Shown piece after piece: positions 20,201 through 28,265 of a DNA stretch of 64,000 nucleotides. The stretch's first letter is position 1. Each line of letters starts with the position of its first letter. Origin of the DNA: Parvibaculum sp. Lineage in GTDB: Bacteria; Pseudomonadota; Alphaproteobacteria; Parvibaculales; Parvibaculaceae. A program made the translations under genes and the position numbers. A model generated the notes under the pieces. That model was not told the DNA's origin. It did not search any database and was given only the letters and a program-made list of their open reading frames with translations. The stretch covers positions 1-64,000 of the forward strand of contig JAUSMV010000012.1 in assembly GCA_030645235.1 (NCBI GenBank). The letters are read 5' to 3'.

Positions 20201-20381
20201 AAGCCATTGTCTCAGCCGACGCGCCGGGGAGTGAAGCAGAAACTGAGATCGTCGGAAAGTCAACGTCAGGAAGCTCGCTCACCGGCAGTTGCGTATAGCC
20301 GAACAATCCAAAGAGTACGAAGGCGACCATAACGAGTGTCGTCATCACAGGCCGTAGAATGAATGTCTCTGACAAATTCAT
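17262..20381 (-). CDS. RND multidrug efflux permease (MdtB/MdtC-like)
   Basis: A 1039-residue inner-membrane proton antiporter of the HAE-1 RND family. The N-terminus (MNLSETFILRPVMTTLVMVAFVLFG) and PFGG-loop region are typical. The proton-relay aspartates are in GFVVDDAIVMLENI, and a matching lysine-bearing helix is GIVKKNAIMMIDFAL. Two large periplasmic loops and about 12 helices fit the family. Segments such as FGGVQISTIYTASDQFQVVMEL are most like MdtB/MdtC. It overlaps the adaptor gene by 4 bases. No outer-membrane channel gene is adjacent. Confidence 0.93.
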   Translation of the reverse strand: MNLSETFILRPVMTTLVMVAFVLFGLFGYTQLPVSELPDVDFPTISVSASLPGASAETMASSVATPLESQFTTIAGIDQMTSRSSLGSTSITIQFKLDRNIDAAAQDVQSAISAAQRQLPDDMPTPPTLRKVNPADSPILFLTLTSPTLELSEVNRYAETLLARQLSTIDGVAQVNVYGSQKYAVRIQLNPDALAARGIGINEVTDAARATNVNNPTGQLSGPTRTTVIQAQGQLTDASAFRRQIITWRNGAPVRFGDVADVFDSVENNKVSSAVNGVRGIMLSIQRQPGANTIEVVDAVKKILPGFRTDLPASISLNIHYDRSQSIRASVHDVQLTLAIAAALVVMVIFLFLRNLTATIIPSLALPISIIGTFGGMAFFGYSLDNLSLMALTLSVGFVVDDAIVMLENIMRHIEEGKSPYEAALKGAREIGFTILSMTVSLAAVFIPILFMSGIVGRLLHEFAVTIVLTIIISGFVSVTLTPMLASRVIRDKSKQKTDKKPLAILQWSERQFERLERFYERTLMMSLTHRRTVFGIFIASLIVTAALFMVIPKDFLPSSDTGQIRGNTEGSNGISFQDMKRRQDKAAAIIAADANIDAVMSVIGASGSRSSINNGTLIIRLKPRGERSLSADEIIQELRPKLAIIPGFKVYLQNPPSLRIGGSNSKAAYQYTLQDIDPTTLYASATRLQEALTTQTGFQDVTSDLDLSTPTLNVKIERDRAAVLGVTPAQIQDALSSAFGGVQISTIYTASDQFQVVMELQDKYTQDASALERLYLRSSSGALVPLTAVTSTSPSATSLTQNHLGQLPAVTISFNLAPGVALSDAVSTIKKVQSTINLPESVTTSFQGTAQAFQSSVSGLGMLLILAILTVYIVLGILYESFVHPLTILSGLPSAAVGALITLILFGVPLTLYAFVGMIMLIGIVKKNAIMMIDFALERERKENLAPEQAILQAAIIRFRPIMMTTMAALMGTMPIALGMGEGGDVRQPLGLAVVGGLILSQILTLYITPVLYIYLDRLGQRFAPKTQQAGDTAAPAD

Positions 20382-21532
20382 GGCTGTGGCTGGCCTTTAT
20401 CATCTTCAACAATTTTGACAAGTGTGTTGGGTAGCAATCGCAATTGTCCGTCAGTGACCACACGTTCGCCTGCATTGAGACCCTCCTTGATCGCGGCAAT
20501 CTCATTGTTTTGATAGGCGAGTGTGACGGTGCGCATTTCTACTTTGTTGTCTTTGCCGATCACAAAAACATAAAGACCTTTCTGGCCTGTGTTCACTGCT
20601 TCGCGAGGTATTGTGACGGCGGATTTCAATTCGACGAGACGCACGTTCACGTCAACAAATTCGCCGGGCACAAAGCTCAGGTCGGGATTGTCGTAGGTGG
20701 CGCGCAGTTCAATCGTGCCGGTGGATGTATTGACCGTATTGCCGATGAAATCAACAGGTGCTATGGCGTCGGCTTTCGGCGGAACCCCTGGTGTGCTTTG
20801 CACATGAATGGCTGCGACCAGCGTTCCGGCCTTCATCTGTTCTTGCAGTTGCGGTAGATTTTGCTGCGCCAATGAGAATGAAATTTTCACCGGTTGGATC
20901 TGCGTGACGGTGACGAGTGGGGTGGAACTCGCCGCCTGAACAATGTTTCCGGCATCGACCAGTATGGGACCTGTCTTGCCGTTAATAGGAGAGCGAATCT
21001 CGGTATAGCCCAGTTGCAACTGCGCCTGATCGACGGCGGCCTGAGCGGCAGCAACGCCTGCGGCGAGTGATTTCTTGCTGGCGCTTGCGGTATCGCGCGT
21101 CTGTGCGGAGGCATAACCTTTTTTGGATAGCTCATTGGCGCGGCCGAGATCGCGTGAGGCATTGCCAAGCTGGGCTTCGTCGCGTTGCAAATTCGCCTGT
21201 GCTGCCCGCAGTGCTGCCTCGTAGGGTGCACGGTCGATTTCAAACAACAGATCGCCTGCCTTGACAATCTGTCCTTCGCGAAAACGCACGGCCACGATCT
21301 GTCCATCAGCGCGTGGGCGCACCTGCACGGTGGCATTGGCCATCACTGTGCCGATGGTCTGCGTGTAGACGGGCACATCGTTGATTTGAGCGATGGCTGC
21401 CGTTACAGGCGAGGCTTGTTCGCCCTTTGCGTTCTGAGCGCCGCCAAGCCCCAAAGAACCGCGAAATAGAAACACAGTGAGGAGCAGCAGCCCGCCTACG
21501 ACATAGACCCAGCGGTTATTCAGGCGGTTCAT
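20378..21532 (-). CDS. RND efflux periplasmic adaptor (MdtA-like)
   Basis: A 384-residue membrane-fusion protein. It has one N-terminal anchor helix (~8-24), a lipoyl-like segment (VRPRADGQIVAVRFREGQIVKAGDLLFEID), a coiled-coil hairpin and the closing lipoyl half near YTEIRSPINGKTG. It links the RND permease to an outer-membrane channel. I chose the ATG at 21532; a GTG directly before it is also in frame. The ATGA overlap with the permease shows coupling. Confidence 0.92.
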   Translation of the reverse strand: MNRLNNRWVYVVGGLLLLTVFLFRGSLGLGGAQNAKGEQASPVTAAIAQINDVPVYTQTIGTVMANATVQVRPRADGQIVAVRFREGQIVKAGDLLFEIDRAPYEAALRAAQANLQRDEAQLGNASRDLGRANELSKKGYASAQTRDTASASKKSLAAGVAAAQAAVDQAQLQLGYTEIRSPINGKTGPILVDAGNIVQAASSTPLVTVTQIQPVKISFSLAQQNLPQLQEQMKAGTLVAAIHVQSTPGVPPKADAIAPVDFIGNTVNTSTGTIELRATYDNPDLSFVPGEFVDVNVRLVELKSAVTIPREAVNTGQKGLYVFVIGKDNKVEMRTVTLAYQNNEIAAIKEGLNAGERVVTDGQLRLLPNTLVKIVEDDKGQPQP

Positions 21533-21867
21533 CACAAGGGTATTTCCGATTGCTGATGCGCGACGTGCGCCGGCTGGGTGAAGCTGACATTTCCGGTCAG
21601 AGGGTCACTCAGTAGTTAACGCAAGCACAAGGGCATGCTCAGGGAGTTTTAGATTATCTCGAATAAAACGGCATAATGGATCGGTTTCCGTTGCTATTTG
21701 CTACGTCAGTTTATTGTCATTCCTGCGACAGTCTTCGTTTATCGCTCACTTGTCCGTTACCGTGCTTGCTTTTATAAGATGTTATAATATAACAATCTTG
21801 AGTTTTTTTGTATTCCTCACATCATTACGACCTTGCGCCCCAAAATGCGCATTCTCAGGAGTTGAAT
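21533..21867. other. divergent intergenic region between efflux and porin genes
   Basis: 335 bases without a supported gene. It is AT-rich near 21774-21800 and contains a -10-like tataat at 21783-21788 on the plus strand, which could serve the porin, but no good -35 partner at 16-18 bases is seen. An aggag ribosome-binding site precedes the porin ATG. Confidence 0.4.
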
Positions 21868-23031
21868 ATGTCTGCACGTCAGAATTTGAAATGGATAGCG
21901 CCCGCTCTTGCGGCCTTTCTTGTGACCGCGCCCGTTGCCTATGCAGATGACAAGATCGGCGAGGCGGAGGAAGCGAAATCCGGCGAAGGAGAGCCTTTAT
22001 TTGAAGCCTCGCTCATTGGCACTTATCAGGCTGCCAGTGATGGCCGCGTTAAAGACGAAGCGGGTTTGCGCCCTGAAGTGATCTTCACCCTGCCGGTTCC
22101 GGCCGTTGGCGGCAATCTCGTCATTCATGTCGAAGGCTCAACCACGCCGCGCACGGATGGTGTCACCACCTATCTTCCCGATGCCAACGGTAATATCGGA
22201 CCTGCCACCAACTCCCGTGGTCACGGCCGCTTGCAGTTTTCAGAAGTCTATTATGAGTTCGAAGTCGCAAGCGTCGGCATCAGTGCCGGTTTGATCGACA
22301 CATCCGCCTTTATTGACGCCAGTGCCTTTGCGGGCGACGAGCATTCGCAATTCATGAACGCGACGCTTGTCCACAATGCCACGATCGAATTTCCCGACTA
22401 CACGCTTGGTGTCGCAATGACGACCGAAGGCGAAGATCTCATTCCCGGCGTCACACTTGTCGCGGGTAGTTCCAGCGGCCTTGGCGACAATCCGACTCAC
22501 AATTACAACGACCTCTTCGATGTGCGCAGCTCCGGCAAGGGCGTCTTTGCAGCGGCTGAGCTTGGCTGGGGTCTTGAAGCTCTGGGCGATGATGGTGCTG
22601 TGCGTGTCGGCGCCTGGACCAATACGGCCGACCATGCCTATCTTGACGGCACACCGGGTGAACCCGAAAACAAAGGTGTTTACGGCGTTCTTGAAGGCAC
22701 GGCGCTTGGCACAGGCTGGTCCTTGCGCGGCGGCGTAGCGGACGAATCCGTGTCGGCGGCTGATTGGTTCGTCGGTGCTGCGCTTCAGCGTCAACTCAGC
22801 GAGAAATTTTTGGCCGGTATCGGTGCTACCCAGACAGGTGCCAATGACAAATTGGGTGCAGGCTTTTCAGACAGCACACAGGCTGAAGTCTATGTGAAGT
22901 ATGACGTGTTGCCCTATCTCAACCTCACACCTTCGCTTCAGTGGATTCGTAATCCGGGTTTTGACGACACCGAAGCCGCTGTTGATCAAGACAATTACGT
23001 GCTCGGCCTGCGCGTCGGCGTTGCCTACTAA
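21868..23031 (+). CDS. OprB-like carbohydrate porin
   Basis: A 387-residue outer-membrane protein. The signal peptide is ~1-26 (NLKWIAPALAAFLVTAPVAYA, cleavage after AYA). The mature part alternates short beta strands and acidic turns, and ends in an aromatic residue (GLRVGVAY), as beta barrels do. Segments such as FSEVYYEFEVASVGISAGLIDTSAF resemble OprB porins, which admit sugars. The ATG at 21868 follows aggag; longer starts lack a signal peptide context. A strong terminator follows. Specificity cannot be read from sequence. Confidence 0.75.
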   Translation: MSARQNLKWIAPALAAFLVTAPVAYADDKIGEAEEAKSGEGEPLFEASLIGTYQAASDGRVKDEAGLRPEVIFTLPVPAVGGNLVIHVEGSTTPRTDGVTTYLPDANGNIGPATNSRGHGRLQFSEVYYEFEVASVGISAGLIDTSAFIDASAFAGDEHSQFMNATLVHNATIEFPDYTLGVAMTTEGEDLIPGVTLVAGSSSGLGDNPTHNYNDLFDVRSSGKGVFAAAELGWGLEALGDDGAVRVGAWTNTADHAYLDGTPGEPENKGVYGVLEGTALGTGWSLRGGVADESVSAADWFVGAALQRQLSEKFLAGIGATQTGANDKLGAGFSDSTQAEVYVKYDVLPYLNLTPSLQWIRNPGFDDTEAAVDQDNYVLGLRVGVAY

Positions 23032-23052
23032 GTAACTGAGCAAGCAATTTGG

Positions 23053-23085
23053 GAGAGACGCCGAACAAATGGCGTCTCTCTTTTT
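23053..23085 (+). terminator. rho-independent terminator after the porin
   Basis: gagagacgcc (23053-23062) pairs exactly with 23071-23080 across an 8-base loop and is followed by five T residues. It lies 22 bases after the porin stop. Confidence 0.88.
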
Positions 23086-23133
23086 GTTTTCTTGTGAGAT
23101 TAAGAGTGAAATCCTGATGCGGGCCTTGTCTGT

Positions 23134-23892
23134 TTGGCAGGCTTCGTTAAATTCGACCGCGTGAAAGATTATCGCCTGAACAGCAAATGGCACCGCCTGC
23201 GCGAGCGCCAAAGGACCAAGCGGACAGGCCTCAGGCGCTGGCTCGGTAATGTCTTGCTTGTTCTCGTCGTCGTCCCCGCCCTTATATTTGTGGTCTATCG
23301 CGTTGTGCCACCGCCTGTCACTCCGCTTATGATCATCCGTCTCTTCGAAGGCTATGGCCTCACGAAGGACTGGGTGCCGTTGTCGCGTATCTCGCCTAAT
23401 CTCCAGCGCGCGGTTATCGCGTCGGAAGACGCCAAGTTCTGCCAGCATCGCGGCTTTGACTGGGAAGCGGTGGACAATGCGATTGAACGCAATGCGCGGG
23501 GGCAGCGCACTGTGGGCGCGAGCACGATCAGCATGCAAACATCAAAGAATCTGTTGCTCTGGCCCGGACGCAATTTCCTGCGCAAGGGGGCGGAAGCCTA
23601 TCTCACCGTCTGGCTTGAAGGCCTGCTGCCCAAGCGCCGGATCATGGAACTCTATCTCAACGAAATTGAGTGGGGTCAGGGGATCTATGGGGCTGAGGCT
23701 GCAGCGCGGACTTACTTCGGTGTCAGTGCCGCGCAACTCACACCACAACAGGCAGCGCTCATGGCGGCTGTCCTGCCCAACCCGCTGAACTGGCGGCCTG
23801 ATCGTCCGGGTCCCTATATCTCAGATCGTGCATCCACCATCCGTGCGCGTATGGCGAGCGTACCGCTTGCAGCAGGCGGTCCTTGCCCTTAG
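23134..23892 (+). CDS. mtgA: monofunctional peptidoglycan glycosyltransferase
   Basis: A ~250-residue GT51 enzyme that polymerises lipid II into glycan strands without a transpeptidase domain. It has one N-terminal membrane helix (~36-58). The catalytic glutamate lies in [16 protein letters not shown], with further GT51 motifs [13 protein letters not shown] and [20 protein letters not shown]. The start is uncertain: the longest frame begins with TTG at 23134, and GTG at 23161 is an alternative; neither has a clear ribosome-binding site. It ends one base before the convergent small dehydrogenase gene. Confidence 0.93.
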   Translation: MAGFVKFDRVKDYRLNSKWHRLRERQRTKRTGLRRWLGNVLLVLVVVPALIFVVYRVVPPPVTPLMIIRLFEGYGLTKDWVPLSRISPNLQRAVIASEDAKFCQHRGFDWEAVDNAIERNARGQRTVGASTISMQTSKNLLLWPGRNFLRKGAEAYLTVWLEGLLPKRRIMELYLNEIEWGQGIYGAEAAARTYFGVSAAQLTPQQAALMAAVLPNPLNWRPDRPGPYISDRASTIRARMASVPLAAGGPCP

Positions 23893-24348
23893 TCAGGCCG
23901 CGTCGTGCTTGCCTTCATCGGCAAGGCTTGCCGCCAGCGCACAGAGTTCCGCTGAGGTGCGCGCCAGTTGCCAGCCGCTGATGCCGACCATATCGCTCAC
24001 CTCAAAATCGTGGCGGATGCGGGCGAGGAGCGCGGTGCGTAACTCATCGGGCGTACCGTCCTTGCGCCAGCCATAAGGCACAAGGCGCTTGCCGATTGAG
24101 GCGGCGATGACGCGGGGCTCGCGCGCGCCTGTGCTTTTGAGCCGCCATTCGCGGCCAAGGCGGGCGGCGGCGTCTCTGTCCACGAGCAGGCCCGCCAAAG
24201 CATCGACGAGCGTGTGGCTGTCCGGTTCAAAGCGCGGGAAGGCCAGCGGCAATGCGGCCGTCACAAGCGCGACGCCGCCAAGGATCAGAATGTTGCGGCG
24301 GGAAATAGCCGGATGAGGTTCGTGCTTATCGTGTGATGTGTCACCCAT
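23893..24348 (-). CDS. Tat-type small protein, putative GMC dehydrogenase small subunit
   Basis: A 151-residue protein. The N-terminus has a twin-arginine motif and hydrophobic core (SRRNILILGGVALVTAALPLAF, ~17-37), suggesting Tat export. The rest is helical, with the conserved-looking end GISGWQLARTSAELCALAASLA. It starts 3 bases after the GMC oxidoreductase gene. Membrane or periplasmic GMC dehydrogenases of the fructose/gluconate type use a small Tat subunit of similar design to carry the flavoprotein out, so I infer that role. I do not recognise the exact family. Confidence 0.6.
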   Translation of the reverse strand: MGDTSHDKHEPHPAISRRNILILGGVALVTAALPLAFPRFEPDSHTLVDALAGLLVDRDAAARLGREWRLKSTGAREPRVIAASIGKRLVPYGWRKDGTPDELRTALLARIRHDFEVSDMVGISGWQLARTSAELCALAASLADEGKHDAA

Positions 24349-24351
24349 GGC

Positions 24352-25890
24352 TCAGACTCCGCGCGTGAATGTTTGCTGCACATGGTCTGACAGTCGCAGT
24401 GCCAATGCCACCAGCGTCAATGTCGGATTGACGGTCGCCGATGTTGTAAAGAGCGAGCTCCCTGCGACATAGAGATTATCGATCCCGTGCACTTTGCAAT
24501 TGGCATCGACCACGCCTTTACGCGGGTCGCTCGACATGCGCGTCGTGCCCATATGGTGATTGCCCCAGCCTTCAGCCTCGTCCCATTTGTCTTTGTCTTT
24601 GAAAAGAATGCGTACCGTGCCATTGCCCCATTGGCCGAAGGCGCGCGCCAGAGCTTCGAGGTTTTTGCGCAGATTATCGCGGTCGGCATTGGTGAGCCGC
24701 CAGTCTATTTTTGTTTGGTTGAGGCCCAGTGCGTCTTTCTTGCCCGATAGCGTGATACGGCTCAAGGGGTTTGGCGCCTGTTCGGTGGCGCAGCCCGTGC
24801 CATAGCGTTTGCCGAGTACGGGACCGTCCGCCTTATTGCCGCTTGCCGAGCGCATCAGTTGTAAAATATCGGGCTCGAGTGAACGCTGGCTGACGGGATC
24901 TTCCTTGTCGTAATTGTCGTCGGTGCGGATTTCCTTGGACTCGTAAAACGTCATCACTGTGCCGAGGCGGCGCTGCGCGCGTAGATATTCGTCGGTGAAC
25001 ATAAAGACCGCGCGGATCGAAGCGCCGTTGAGCTTGGTATAGGTCTTGTAGTAGGGCGTCACGACGCTCGGATCAGTTAGCAAGATTTCGGCAGGCCGGT
25101 CGACGTGGGGATGTTCCATGAAATAGCGCCCGACTACGTCATGGCTATTGCCGAGGCCTTTCTTTTCGACGCTGTTTGACAGGAGCAGCATGCGCGCATT
25201 TTCGATACCGCCTGTCGCCAGGATCACAAGCTTCGGTGTTACCTCAAAGCGTTTGCCGCTTAATGTGCCGACGCGTAATCGTTCAACATGGCTCGCATCT
25301 GCTGTCGGTACGATTTCGAGCACGTTTGAATTGAGATAGGTCGTGATGTTTTTGGCCGCATCAATCGGTTTGCGGTAGAGCCAGCCAAAGCGCGTCGGCG
25401 GGCTATATTCAAACCAGCGTGTCGTCACTTCGCCGCCGGGCAGCGGCAGCGGTGCGTTCTTGCCGCCGTCTGACCACCATTCCGCATTGTTGTACTGAAA
25501 AGGGCCGACCTGCGCGATTTCATTGGCGCGTTCATAATAGGGCAGCAGATCATCATAGGTGATGGGCCAGCCTGAATGGGGTACCCAGTCGCGCTTTTCA
25601 AAGTCGATGGGTTGCATCGGGCGGCACCAGCCGCCCCAATGGTTTGTCGAGCCGCCGAAATAGCGAAGCCGCGAGGCATCAAGCGAGTAGGGCACACCGA
25701 CGCTTTCGCCTTCATAGAGCGCCTGCGTTTCAGGGTCGAAGTCGAATCCGCCGCTTTCAATCAGTGTGACTGTCATGGCCTTGTCCGCAAAGGAGCGGGC
25801 AAGCGTAATGCCCGCCGCACCCGCGCCAATGATTGCGATGTCGGTATCGATGATCGTGCCGTCCGGCACCTGACGCCCGTCGATGAACAT
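24352..25890 (-). CDS. GMC family oxidoreductase
   Basis: A 512-residue FAD flavoprotein. The dinucleotide motif AIIGAGAAGITLARSF is near residue 20, and an acidic ESGGFDFD follows. The C-terminal active-site histidine region is WGNHHMGTTRMSSDP with the closing SSLFTTSATVNPTLTLVALALRLSDH. Such enzymes oxidise alcohols or sugars; the substrate is unknown. I chose the ATG at 25890 (MFIDGRQV), since the longer frame begins with TTG. It has no signal peptide itself, fitting export by a Tat-bearing partner encoded 3 bases downstream. Confidence 0.88.
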   Translation of the reverse strand: MFIDGRQVPDGTIIDTDIAIIGAGAAGITLARSFADKAMTVTLIESGGFDFDPETQALYEGESVGVPYSLDASRLRYFGGSTNHWGGWCRPMQPIDFEKRDWVPHSGWPITYDDLLPYYERANEIAQVGPFQYNNAEWWSDGGKNAPLPLPGGEVTTRWFEYSPPTRFGWLYRKPIDAAKNITTYLNSNVLEIVPTADASHVERLRVGTLSGKRFEVTPKLVILATGGIENARMLLLSNSVEKKGLGNSHDVVGRYFMEHPHVDRPAEILLTDPSVVTPYYKTYTKLNGASIRAVFMFTDEYLRAQRRLGTVMTFYESKEIRTDDNYDKEDPVSQRSLEPDILQLMRSASGNKADGPVLGKRYGTGCATEQAPNPLSRITLSGKKDALGLNQTKIDWRLTNADRDNLRKNLEALARAFGQWGNGTVRILFKDKDKWDEAEGWGNHHMGTTRMSSDPRKGVVDANCKVHGIDNLYVAGSSLFTTSATVNPTLTLVALALRLSDHVQQTFTRGV

Positions 25891-26316
25891 GGTCCGTCCG
25901 TACTCCCGCCTGCTCTTCAAAACCCTGTTCGTTTCAGGGTTATGTTCCGTTTCTTTGGCTTCTTCTTTGCCGTCCGGGCCATTAAGCAGGCCGGAGGTGA
26001 ACCTAAGCTGAATAAGGTGTCCAGTTTGATGTGCCTGAATAGCTTGTCAAATTTGCGGTGCAACCAAGAATTTTAGGGTGCGGTTGTTTTGGCCGGATTA
26101 GGGTGCAACATGTCCTTGGTTGCGGATTACAAGCCCCAAATTCACGCCCCTTTTGGGCACCTTTCGGGTCGCTCTCACTTGAGCCAAGAGACCCTATGTG
26201 TCAGTTTCTCTCCCAATCAAGAACGCCCCCGGTCAACGGGCAGGCTCCGGTATTGCTGATCTTATCGTCGGGGTCTGTGCGGGTTCAGGGAAGTCGCATC
26301 CAAACGGAGAGAGAAC
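25891..26316. promoter_or_regulatory. divergent control region of GMC and aldehyde dehydrogenase genes
   Basis: A gap of about 425 bases without a supported gene. It holds two direct copies of ttagggtgc (26073-26081 and 26098-26106), 25 bases apart. A 9-bp inverted pair, gcaaccaag (26060-26068) and cttggttgc (26115-26123), flanks them. The same 9-mer occurs upstream of the monooxygenase at 62005. These could be binding sites for a shared regulator; function is inferred. A ggagagaga ribosome-binding site precedes the ATG at 26317. Confidence 0.4.
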
Positions 26317-27744
26317 ATGGCTGATTATCTGAAGTTTTACATCGATGGCAAATGGGTTGACCCGGTCACCCCCAAGACGCTCGACGTCATCAACCCGGCG
26401 ACCGAAGAAGCCTTCGCCCGCATCAGCATGGGTTCGCCCGCTGACGTGAACAAGGCCGTTGCCGCCGCCAAGGCCGCCTTCCCGAAATTCTCGACCACCA
26501 CGAAGCAGGAACGCATCGAGCTTTTGCAGTCGATCATGGCGGTCTATCAGAAGCGTTATCCGGAAATCGCCGCTGCGATCACATCGGAAATGGGCGCGCC
26601 GACAAAGCTCTCCATGCAGGCTCAGGCCGCGATGGGCATTGCGCATTTCAACACCAATCTTGAACTCCTGAAGTCCTACGAATTTGAACAGGACAAGGGC
26701 AACACGCGCATTGTGCGCGAGCCCATCGGCGTTTGCGCCTTCATCACGCCGTGGAACTGGCCGATCAACCAGATCGCCTGCAAAGTGGCACCGGCGCTCG
26801 CCGTTGGCTGTACGATGGTTCTGAAGCCGTCAGAAGTCGCGCCGATCAACGCCTATCTTTTTGCTGAAGTGATGCATGAAGCGGGCGTGCCCCACGGTGT
26901 GTTCAATCTCATCAATGGCGACGGCCCCTCAGTCGGTTCGCCCATGTCGTCCCATCCCGATGTGGACATGGTGTCCTTCACGGGTTCGACCCGCGCCGGC
27001 ATTCTCGTGTCGAAGGCCGCTGCGGATACCGTCAAGCGCGTCGCGCTCGAACTCGGTGGCAAGTCAGCCAACATCGTTCTCGACGATGCTGACTTCAACA
27101 AAGCCATCACCGGCTCCGTGCTCGGCATGATGTCGAACTCCGGCCAGTCCTGCAACGCGCCGACGCGTATGCTCGTCCCCGCCAAGCGTCAGGACGAAGC
27201 CATCGCGATTGCCAAGGCCGCTGCCGAAATGGTGAAGGTGGGTGATCCCACAGCCGAAGGCACCACAATGGGTCCCGTCGTCTCGGACGTGCAGTACGAT
27301 AAGATCCAGGCGCTCATCCAGAAGGGCATTGACGAAGGCGCGACGCTCGTCACCGGCGGCACAGGCCGCCCGACGGGCCTCAACAAAGGCTACTTCGTGC
27401 GTCCCACAGTTTTCGCCAATGTGTCGAACGACATGACCATCGCGCGCGAAGAAATCTTCGGCCCCGTTCTCTCCATCCTTCCCTATAAGGACGAAGAAGA
27501 CGCGATCGCCATTGCGAATGATACGGTCTATGGCCTCTCCGGCTATGTGCAGGGTGAACCCGCTCATGCCAAGAAGGTCGCTGCGCGTCTGCGCACCGGC
27601 AACGTGCATTTGAACCTCGCTGGTCCCGACCTCAACGCACCTTTCGGTGGCTACAAGCAGTCCGGCAACGGTCGCGAATGGGGCGAATTCGGCTTCGAAG
27701 AATTCCTCGAAGTCAAAGCCGTGCTCGGTTACAACGCCGCTTAA
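26317..27744 (+). CDS. NAD(P)-dependent aldehyde dehydrogenase
   Basis: A 475-residue ALDH superfamily enzyme oxidising an aldehyde to its acid. The catalytic Cys279 is in NSGQSCNAPTR and the general base Glu245 in LELGGKSANIV. The cofactor segment FITPWNWPINQ and GSTRAG are present. Codon choice is strongly biased toward C-ending codons, more than in neighbours, suggesting high expression. The ATG has a clear purine-rich site and a strong terminator follows, so it is probably monocistronic. The substrate is unknown. Confidence 0.93.
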   Translation: MADYLKFYIDGKWVDPVTPKTLDVINPATEEAFARISMGSPADVNKAVAAAKAAFPKFSTTTKQERIELLQSIMAVYQKRYPEIAAAITSEMGAPTKLSMQAQAAMGIAHFNTNLELLKSYEFEQDKGNTRIVREPIGVCAFITPWNWPINQIACKVAPALAVGCTMVLKPSEVAPINAYLFAEVMHEAGVPHGVFNLINGDGPSVGSPMSSHPDVDMVSFTGSTRAGILVSKAAADTVKRVALELGGKSANIVLDDADFNKAITGSVLGMMSNSGQSCNAPTRMLVPAKRQDEAIAIAKAAAEMVKVGDPTAEGTTMGPVVSDVQYDKIQALIQKGIDEGATLVTGGTGRPTGLNKGYFVRPTVFANVSNDMTIAREEIFGPVLSILPYKDEEDAIAIANDTVYGLSGYVQGEPAHAKKVAARLRTGNVHLNLAGPDLNAPFGGYKQSGNGREWGEFGFEEFLEVKAVLGYNAA

Positions 27745-27765
27745 TCTTTCGGTGATTGAATACGG

Positions 27766-27801
27766 AAAAGCCGGTGCGAGTAATCGCACCGGCTTTTTTC
27801 T
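27766..27801 (+). terminator. rho-independent terminator after aldehyde dehydrogenase
   Basis: A perfect 14-bp stem (27766-27779 with 27784-27797), a 4-base loop and a T-rich tail, 22 bases after the stop. Confidence 0.93.
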
Positions 27802-27854
27802 TTTTGCCGTGAACTGCCCTATACTCTGCGGCACATAGAAACAAATGGTGCCCT

Positions 27855-28265
27855 GTGTCTCAATCCCCCGACCTTCCAACTACTCCCAAGGGCGAGCTCG
27901 CGATCCGCGTGCTTGCCATGCCTGCTGACACGAATGCCAATGGCGATATATTCGGCGGGTGGCTGCTCGGGCAGATGGATATGGCGGGCGAGATCACTGT
28001 GTCGAAAGTCAGCAAGAGCCGCTGCGTGACGGTTGCTGTGGACGCGATGAGTTTTCGCAAGCCTGTCTATGTCGGTGATGTTGTCGGTATCTATGTCGAT
28101 GTGCTCCGCGTCGGCAACACGTCCGTTGCCGTGAGCATTGAGGCCTGGGCGCTCCGGCGCAATGAGACGGAGTCTATTCTCGTCACACAGGGTAAGTTCA
28201 CTTACGTCGCGATTGATGATGCCGGCAGCCCACGCGTTATTGCAAAACAGGCGTCGGCACAATGA
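27855..28265 (+). CDS. hotdog-fold acyl-CoA thioesterase (YciA-like)
   Basis: A 136-residue hotdog protein. The segment MPADTNANGDIFGGWLLGQMDMAGEI (~18-43) carries the family's active-site Asn-Gly-Asp, and VAVDAMSFRKPVYVGDVVGIYVDV follows. YciA-type enzymes hydrolyse short to long acyl-CoAs to release CoA. The GTG start at 27855 has a weak ribosome-binding site. The stop overlaps the start of the next gene (ATGA), which also acts on acyl-CoA thioesters, so they probably work together. Confidence 0.92.
   Translation: MSQSPDLPTTPKGELAIRVLAMPADTNANGDIFGGWLLGQMDMAGEITVSKVSKSRCVTVAVDAMSFRKPVYVGDVVGIYVDVLRVGNTSVAVSIEAWALRRNETESILVTQGKFTYVAIDDAGSPRVIAKQASAQ

Noticed and set aside
27064-27879. 271-codon antisense frame opposite the aldehyde dehydrogenase
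   Set aside because: It is the shadow of a GC-biased coding strand and continues through the terminator.
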